Assembly (NCBI GenBank): GCA_030706665.1
Contig: JAUZOB010000096.1
Location: 1 to 10,614 of the forward strand
Direction of reading: 5' to 3'
Length of the DNA: 10,614 bases
DNA from: Bacteroidota bacterium
GTDB taxonomy: Bacteria; Bacteroidota; Bacteroidia; Bacteroidales; Prolixibacteraceae
The position numbers and the translations under genes are program-made. Shown piece after piece: positions 5,388 through 10,614 of the stretch; the stretch's first letter is position 1; every line of letters begins with the position of its first letter. The notes beneath the pieces are model-generated. The model was not told where the DNA came from. It did not search any database and saw only the letters and a list, made by a program, of their open reading frames with translations.

Positions 5388-6731
5388 TTAGAAAAGATAA
5401 TTTAAACCGATATATAATCCGGAAGTCCCATCCTGCTTATCGAATGCCATTCCATAATCAACCGCCAAAACAAAGTTCTGATTCATAACCGCCCTTAACC
5501 CTGAACCGGCTGAATAGTGCATCTTCTCAGCATCCGATTTAAAGAATTCCGAATTATTAAGTACCGAAAGATCCTTTACATACTTTTCAATGGGAGTACG
5601 ATCTGTCACTCTTCCTCCATCGACAAAAGCATTCAGTCCGAAATAGAAGTTCTGATTAAAGATCTTTTTCCTAAGAAACTTCCATCGGAACTCTGCATTA
5701 CTAAATGCAATTCCTTCGCCAACAATCCTGTTCCTGAGAATTCCCCGAAGATTCTTACCCCCGCCAAGTCCTTCAGAAACAGTACCGGCCATAACGGAAG
5801 TCATAATCTGATTTTGATAATAGAATGGAACAGTACCCCATAAAGTCTTCTGATAATCTACTCTGACAGCAAAAGACAGATCTTGGGGAATTATGGTGAA
5901 GTAATGACAATGCAACAGATTGATCCTTCCAAAAGAAGACTTAGAACCCAAAATCTTTTCCACCGACTCCAGGGAAACTTCAGACCATTGCCCGGACATC
6001 GCATTAGATTGAATATCGCGTGTGTCAAGAACCAATCCTGCTTTCAGAACAGGCAGAAAACCACCGGTTGCTTCTTCCGGATTAATGATTCCCCATTGTT
6101 GATAAAGCTCATAGATTCCAGGCTGTTCAAAGACCTGTGGCAACAGATCCTTTCCGCTTTTCCCTTTATTAAGTCTATTAATATCGACAGAATGAATGTC
6201 AAAATTCAACAGGCTTAATCCTCCAAGCCACTGTAATTTTCCTACCCCGGTTGCTCCCAATAAATCCGTTTTGAAACGGAAGAAGCTTCGATCATATTTG
6301 TAAAACATGCGGGTTTTGTAATCCGGAGAAGAAGTATCTTCCCAATTCTTATTGAAAACAGATTCATATCCGTTAAAACCGTAAAAGTCATAAGCGCGAT
6401 CAGGAAGATAACTCAAATCAGTCCGAATCCGGATTTTATTCCACAAGATCCCCGAGTCGTAATATAATCTGTAGGTTCCGCTTCCCTTGGTATATCTTGA
6501 CATCTCGATATACAATGAATGTCGGTATGAGGGATATCGTGTCCCGTCTCCGTAATCGAATAAATTTACGATCCCGCCATATTGAAAACCGACATCCGAA
6601 TCAAACGATATTGCCGGAAGAAATCCGACATTCCATCCGGTTTTCTTCTCTTCTTCCTTCCCTTCTCCGAACACAGTTGTATTCAACGCTACACAGAATG
6701 CGATGATGCATAAGAAAGTTGAACAATGCAT
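5388..6731 (-). CDS. Omp85-superfamily outer-membrane beta-barrel without POTRA domains (BamA/TamA-like surface antigen)
   Basis: The 447-residue protein starts with a signal peptide (MHCSTFLCIIAFCVAL..., cleavage plausible near TVFG/EG), followed by a short charged linker (GKEEEKKTG). The rest is alternating aromatic and polar beta-strand sequence ending in a C-terminal Phe (IGLNYLF), the outer-membrane sorting signature. The Omp85 loop motif is visible at residues 328-330 (LRG), within GGGKNLRG...NRIVGEG followed by N.EFRWKF, as in bacterial surface antigen (D15) domains. There is no room for POTRA repeats between the signal peptide and the barrel, which fits the noNterm Omp85 group known in Bacteroidota; such proteins are often auto-labelled BamA but are not the essential assembly factor. 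The substrate and partners are unknown. The ATG at 6731 is the natural start because the signal peptide begins there. It is transcribed divergently from the cysteine-rich gene at 6927, and I see no exact promoter consensus upstream. Confidence 0.88.
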   Translation of the reverse strand: MHCSTFLCIIAFCVALNTTVFGEGKEEEKKTGWNVGFLPAISFDSDVGFQYGGIVNLFDYGDGTRYPSYRHSLYIEMSRYTKGSGTYRLYYDSGILWNKIRIRTDLSYLPDRAYDFYGFNGYESVFNKNWEDTSSPDYKTRMFYKYDRSFFRFKTDLLGATGVGKLQWLGGLSLLNFDIHSVDINRLNKGKSGKDLLPQVFEQPGIYELYQQWGIINPEEATGGFLPVLKAGLVLDTRDIQSNAMSGQWSEVSLESVEKILGSKSSFGRINLLHCHYFTIIPQDLSFAVRVDYQKTLWGTVPFYYQNQIMTSVMAGTVSEGLGGGKNLRGILRNRIVGEGIAFSNAEFRWKFLRKKIFNQNFYFGLNAFVDGGRVTDRTPIEKYVKDLSVLNNSEFFKSDAEKMHYSAGSGLRAVMNQNFVLAVDYGMAFDKQDGTSGLYIGLNYLF

Positions 6732-6876
6732 ATCTCATATTTTTAGTATCCTTTACTAATATACGCATCTAAATCAACAAAACCTCTTTCAGGATGCTGA
6801 ATCGATCAGAACAGTCTACAATATATGCCTGATTCAACCTTTTGCGGTAAATAATTGTTAAAAATACAGGAGTTAC

Positions 6877-6907
6877 TTTTACATCAGGATGATTTTACCT
6901 TATTTTG
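6877..6907 (+). promoter_or_regulatory. Possible promoter for the HYC_CC_PP gene
   Basis: TTATTTTG at 6900-6907 differs by one base from TAnnTTTG, and a TTTT at 6877-6880 lies 19 bases upstream where TTTG would be expected. Transcription would begin about 12 bases before the ATG at 6927. Both elements are imperfect, so the call is tentative. Confidence 0.25.
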
Positions 6908-6926
6908 GGGATCAATTCATTTGAGA

Positions 6927-7298
6927 ATGATAAAAAAAGTCTCACATATAATTTTAGCTCTTCTATTGATCCTGGCAACGGCAGGATTAACAATCAGCAA
7001 ACATTATTGTGGGAATAACCTTGTCTCCGTTTCTCTTTCAGGACAGGACAAAAGCTGCTGCGGTGATAATTGCGGATGTTGCCATACCAAGACAACCCAT
7101 GTACAGGTATCCGAAACTTTTGTTTTTTCAGCTTCGGATATTCAGCTTGACACACCGGTGTTTTGTGTACCCGTTCAAATGGAAATTCACTTATTTCATC
7201 CGAAATATACACTAAAACAGGCTCCGCTTCATCTTTCTGATCCTGCGCCGCCATCCTATGATTCTATATCCTCTTTTCTACAAGTCTTTCTTTGTTGA
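6927..7298 (+). CDS. Small cysteine-rich exported protein, HYC_CC_PP type, probably copper-related
   Basis: The protein has 123 residues. The ATG at 6927 is chosen over an upstream in-frame TTG (6855) because it starts a clean signal peptide or membrane anchor (MIKKVSHIILALLLILATAG). Just after it comes HYC (26-28), then a dense cluster Cys44, Cys45, Cys49, Cys51, Cys52 and His53 (CCGDNCGCCH), and a PP at 108-109. These three landmarks match the Bacteroidota family named HYC_CC_PP, which I recall as lying next to CusA/CzcA-type efflux genes. The thiol cluster could bind a soft metal such as Cu(I), but binding is inferred. The next co-oriented gene is cusA, 449 bp downstream, so co-transcription is possible but not shown. 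A seven-base inverted repeat (7320-7326 with 7334-7340) follows the stop without a T run, so I see no good terminator. Confidence 0.82.
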   Translation: MIKKVSHIILALLLILATAGLTISKHYCGNNLVSVSLSGQDKSCCGDNCGCCHTKTTHVQVSETFVFSASDIQLDTPVFCVPVQMEIHLFHPKYTLKQAPLHLSDPAPPSYDSISSFLQVFLC

Positions 7299-7747
7299 TC
7301 CCTTTTTTATAACTCATAACAATAGTTGAAATTACTATTGCAGGAGTGATCATTTGACAAACCGATATGAGAATTTCGCATTATCCGGTTTAGAATTATG
7401 TTTCCGTCTGATATGTTAAAAATGTCTTGCGGTAGATTAATAGAATCAGATTCAAAAAAATGGAGATCTTCTCTTTTTAATGAAACTATTATTTATAAAA
7501 CAGGCTTGCGGGTAATAAACCCTTAAATGTGTGATGTTTTCCAATAAGGAAATAAGGAATAACCAATTTCAATGGATTTCATCAAAGTCATTAAAAGCCT
7601 ATATTGTTTTCATAATCTATTGCACAAAACGCAACAGATTATTCTGAATAGTAGTAAATTTAAATAAAGGAATTTTCCCACAGAAAATAGATGAATCCCT
7701 TTTGTAACTGAATCTGATATACTGTATAAGGGTTAAAAACAAAGTCT
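7299..7747. other. Gene-free A/T-rich region between the HYC_CC_PP gene and cusA (449 bp)
   Basis: There is no convincing gene; the longest start-to-stop frame I found is 42 codons (7398-7526) with no recognisable features. It contains a short dyad after the HYC stop (7320-7340), the stronger dyad at 7612-7642, and near cusA a loose arm pair ccctt/aaggg (7697-7701 with 7728-7732). A TTTG at 7701-7704 lies at about the right distance for a -33 element, but the sequence 21 bases later (TATAAGGG) is a poor -7 match. The length suggests regulatory content. Confidence 0.5.
7612..7642. promoter_or_regulatory. Operator-like dyad upstream of cusA
   Basis: The arms ataatctattgc (7612-7623) and gcaacagattat (7631-7642) are complementary at 11 of 12 positions around a 7-base spacer (acaaaac). 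It is centred about 120 bp before the cusA start. There is no T run after it, so a binding site for a regulator or an RNA hairpin is more likely than a terminator. No regulator gene is in the window. Confidence 0.4.
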
Positions 7748-10614
7748 ATGACAAACAAGATTATCAGATATTTTCTGAATAATAAACTGATTACCTATAT
7801 CATTCTCCTTACAATTGTTGTCTGGGGAATTTCCTCTGCCCCATTTCATTGGAATACAGGGGTCATTCCCAGAGATCCGGTACCGGTTGATGCAATTCCG
7901 GACATCGGCGAGAATCAGCAAATTGTAGCTACAGAATGGATGGGACGGTCACCTCAGGATATTCAGGATCAGATTACCTATCCGCTTACCACTGCATTAA
8001 CAGGGATTCCGGGAGTGAAGACCATCCGGAGTACCTCCATGTTCGGGATGTCCTTTATCTACATCATCTTTAAAGACAATGTAGAATTCTACTGGAGCCG
8101 TTCCCGTATTCTTGAAAAGTTAAATTCACTTCCACAGGGAACCCTTCCGCAGGGAGTACAACCTGCCTTGGGACCTGATGCAACAGGCATCGGGCAGATC
8201 TACTGGTACACACTCGAAGGAAGAGATCCGAAGACAGGAAAACCAACGGGAGGATGGGATCCTCATGAACTGAGGACCATTCAGGATTACTATGTCCGGT
8301 TTGCCTTAACCTCTGCAGCTGGAGTTTCCGAGGTCTCTTCAGTAGGGGGAGCCGTCAAGGAATATCAGGTCGATATTGATCCCGATGCGATGCGGTCCTA
8401 TGGCGTTTCAGTCATGGATATCATGAATGCCGTGCAGAAGTCAAATCTGGATGCCGGTGCACAAACCATCGAGCTCAATAAGGTCGAGTACGTGATCAGG
8501 GGGATCGGATATTTGAAAAATCTCAGCGATCTGGAAGAGTCAGTCATCACATCAAGAGATAATGTACCGGTCAGACTGAAAGACCTCGCAAAAGTCAACT
8601 TTGGACCTGCAACCCGCAGGGGCGGACTGGATAAAAGCGGAGCAGAAGTTGTAGGAGGTGTTGCGGTTGCCCGCTATGGGTCTAATCCGATGGAGGTCAT
8701 ACAGAACCTGAAGGAAAAGATCAGGAATATTGCACCGGGGCTTCCTTCAAAAACGCTCCCCGACGGAACAGTTTCCAAAGTCACGATTGTTCCTTTTTAT
8801 GACCGTAGCGGCTTGATCAAAGAAACCATCGGCACGCTTGAATCTGCGCTCAGCCATGAAATTCTGATCAGCATCATTGTAATCATCGTATTGTTACTAA
8901 ATCTGAAAGCATCGCTGTTGGTTTCCGGGATACTTCCGGTAGGGGTACTTATGACGTTCATCATCATGCGTCAATCCGGAGTAGATGCCAACATTGTTGC
9001 ACTTTCGGGAATCGCAATTGCAATCGGCGTAATGGTTGATGTCGGAATTGTTCTGGTGGAGAATATAATCCGTCATCTGGAATTTCCCGAGAACAAGGGG
9101 GTAAAAGGGAATAAACTCAGAGAAGTTATATACAAGGCGACCACAGAAGTATCCGGTGCAATTACAACTGCCCTGGCAACAACCGTTGTTAGTTTTCTCC
9201 CGGTATTTGCAATGGAAGCATCGGAAGGAAAACTGTTCAGACCGCTGGCTTTTACAAAAACATTTGCACTGATATCATCCATTGTCCTGGGGTTGGTCAT
9301 CATTCCCACAGTATCACATTTACTCTTCTCAATCCGTTTTGATCGGAAAAAGATAAAACGCATTTGGAATATCATCCTGATTTTCCTTGGGGTTCTTCTA
9401 CTTGCAGTATATGGTTCATTGCCGGCACTAGTACTTACGCTCATCGGAATCAACAACATGCTTGAACCCCGATGGCCGGAAAAAAGAAAACAGATGCCCC
9501 GTTACATCAACATTGCACTCACACTTGCCGTTGCAATGTATTTTCTCACCATCGAATGGCTCCCGCTGGGTGCACAGAACAGTACAGTGACAAACTTTCT
9601 CTTTGTCTTCGGATTAATAGGAGTTATCCTCGCGTTACTTTTACTAATGGTCCATTATTACGAACCGATCCTCAGGTGGTGTTTGCTTCATAAACGCAAA
9701 TTCCTTTTACTGCCATTAGTCACTTTATTTTTAGGCATCCTTATCTGGTTAGGATTCAACAAGCTATTCGGATTTATCTCCAACGGGGCTGATAAAATAG
9801 GCGTCCCGCTTCAAAAAACGGCAGTCTGGGAGGCTTCCAATAAGGCTTTCCCCGGAGTAGGAAAAGAGTTCATGCCGGCACTCAATGAAGGATCATTTTT
9901 ATTGATGCCATCCACCATGCCCCACTCCGGAGTGGAAGAAAATCTGAATGTCATTGAAAATATCGACAAAAGAGTATCCTCAATACCGGAAGTTGAAATG
10001 GTCGTCGGTAAATGGGGACGAGCGAACAGCGCTTTGGACCCTGCCCCTATCTCGATGTTTGAAAATATGATCAATTACAAACCGGAATATATTCTCGATG
10101 AAGATGGCCGCAGAATGCGTTTTAAAACAGATAAAGACGGAAACTATCTATTGAAAGACGGATCAAAATTTAATCCTGAGGTCAACGGATATAAGAATAT
10201 CCCTAAAGATTATCTGATTACAGATGAGCATGGAAAATATCTGCGCCAATGGAGACCGGAAATTCACAAACCTGATGATATCTGGCAGGAGATCTTAAAA
10301 TCGACATCATATCCGGGAATGACGTCCTCTCCGAAGCTGCAACCCATTCAGACCCGTTTAATCATGCTATCGACCGGAATGCGTGCACCGATGGGAATTA
10401 AAGTCTCGGGTCCGGATCTCGAAACCAATGAACGAATATCCATAGAGATCGAAAGAATTCTGCAAAAAGTTCCACTGATTGAAGCGTCCTCTGTATTTGC
10501 AGAAAGAAGTGTCGGCTCTCCCTATATCGAGATAGAAATCAAACGGGAAGCCATTGCACGATATGGGCTCACGGTAAAGGATGTACAGGATGTTCTGCAA
10601 ACTGCCATCGGTGG
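7748..10614 (+). CDS. cusA: CusA/CzcA-type heavy-metal RND efflux pump, probably Cu(I)/Ag(I) (3' partial)
   Basis: The frame is open from the ATG at 7748 to the right edge, giving 955 residues without a stop; the missing end should hold the last RND membrane helices. RND pumps of this class use proton flux to drive metal from periplasm or cytoplasm through a CusB-CusC channel. Visible features are TM1 (about 14-32), a first periplasmic domain with DPVPVDAIPDIGENQQIV and ELRTIQDYYVR, TM2-TM6 (about 372-525), and the TM4 motif GVMVDVGIVLVEN with proton-relay Asp431 (Asp405 in E. coli CusA). The three Met that bind Cu(I)/Ag(I) in CusA are present: Met720 (LLMPSTMP), Met770 (ISMFEN) and Met873 (IMLSTGM). 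Two insertions stand out: about 100 hydrophobic residues (530-635) after TM6, and about 54 extra residues between Met770 and Met873. Together with the HYC_CC_PP gene upstream this points to a copper/silver export operon with partners beyond the window. Confidence 0.95.
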   Translation, partial: MTNKIIRYFLNNKLITYIILLTIVVWGISSAPFHWNTGVIPRDPVPVDAIPDIGENQQIVATEWMGRSPQDIQDQITYPLTTALTGIPGVKTIRSTSMFGMSFIYIIFKDNVEFYWSRSRILEKLNSLPQGTLPQGVQPALGPDATGIGQIYWYTLEGRDPKTGKPTGGWDPHELRTIQDYYVRFALTSAAGVSEVSSVGGAVKEYQVDIDPDAMRSYGVSVMDIMNAVQKSNLDAGAQTIELNKVEYVIRGIGYLKNLSDLEESVITSRDNVPVRLKDLAKVNFGPATRRGGLDKSGAEVVGGVAVARYGSNPMEVIQNLKEKIRNIAPGLPSKTLPDGTVSKVTIVPFYDRSGLIKETIGTLESALSHEILISIIVIIVLLLNLKASLLVSGILPVGVLMTFIIMRQSGVDANIVALSGIAIAIGVMVDVGIVLVENIIRHLEFPENKGVKGNKLREVIYKATTEVSGAITTALATTVVSFLPVFAMEASEGKLFRPLAFTKTFALISSIVLGLVIIPTVSHLLFSIRFDRKKIKRIWNIILIFLGVLLLAVYGSLPALVLTLIGINNMLEPRWPEKRKQMPRYINIALTLAVAMYFLTIEWLPLGAQNSTVTNFLFVFGLIGVILALLLLMVHYYEPILRWCLLHKRKFLLLPLVTLFLGILIWLGFNKLFGFISNGADKIGVPLQKTAVWEASNKAFPGVGKEFMPALNEGSFLLMPSTMPHSGVEENLNVIENIDKRVSSIPEVEMVVGKWGRANSALDPAPISMFENMINYKPEYILDEDGRRMRFKTDKDGNYLLKDGSKFNPEVNGYKNIPKDYLITDEHGKYLRQWRPEIHKPDDIWQEILKSTSYPGMTSSPKLQPIQTRLIMLSTGMRAPMGIKVSGPDLETNERISIEIERILQKVPLIEASSVFAERSVGSPYIEIEIKREAIARYGLTVKDVQDVLQTAIG

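Noticed and set aside
6855..6926. Upstream TTG start for the HYC_CC_PP gene
   Set aside because: The extension adds 24 residues before a signal peptide and overlaps the best promoter candidate; the ATG at 6927 is far more likely.
7398..7526. 42-residue open frame in the gap before cusA
   Set aside because: It has no recognisable motif, no signal peptide or visible translation signal, and such short frames occur by chance in A/T-rich DNA.

Overview
The window looks like chromosomal DNA from a member of the Bacteroidota, probably Bacteroidales-like. The evidence is the protein families (a SPOR-tailed surface-type protein, an M13 lipoprotein peptidase, a POTRA-less Omp85 barrel, a small HYC/CC/PP cysteine protein next to a very long CusA), starts without clear Shine-Dalgarno sequences, and one exact match to the Bacteroidota -7 promoter element TAnnTTTG. 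No genus can be named from this alone.

Layout. (1) 3-1772, plus strand: the 3' part of a large secreted or envelope protein with beta-sandwich modules and two SPOR (peptidoglycan-binding) domains. The second half arose by an internal tandem duplication, and a hexapeptide array later grew inside one copy. (2) 1908-2829: a decayed IS3-family insertion sequence with recognisable terminal inverted repeats. Its orfA is frameshifted and its orfB has lost the N-terminal half. A 38-bp perfect palindrome in its 3' end looks like a terminator for the neighbouring minus-strand gene. (3) 2898-4931, minus strand: a complete M13 (neprilysin/PepO-like) zinc peptidase lipoprotein with its own predicted promoter. 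(4) 4932-5387: an intergenic region with a promoter, a hairpin and a good intrinsic terminator. (5) 5388-6731, minus strand: an outer-membrane beta-barrel of the Omp85 superfamily without POTRA domains. (6) 6927-7298, plus strand: a 123-residue cysteine-rich exported protein of the HYC_CC_PP type. (7) 7299-7747: a gene-free region with one operator-like dyad. (8) 7748 to the window end, plus strand: the first 955 residues of a CusA-type heavy-metal RND efflux pump, open at the 3' edge.

How the genes fit together. The HYC_CC_PP gene and cusA are co-oriented and probably form a copper/silver export locus; the CusC and CusB partners would be expected beyond the right edge. The Omp85-like gene is divergent from it and pepO has its own promoter, so the window holds several independent envelope-related units. 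I see no clear previously undescribed system. The most distinctive items are the duplicated SPOR protein with its hexapeptide expansion, the terminator-like palindrome inside the IS remnant, and the two large insertions in CusA.
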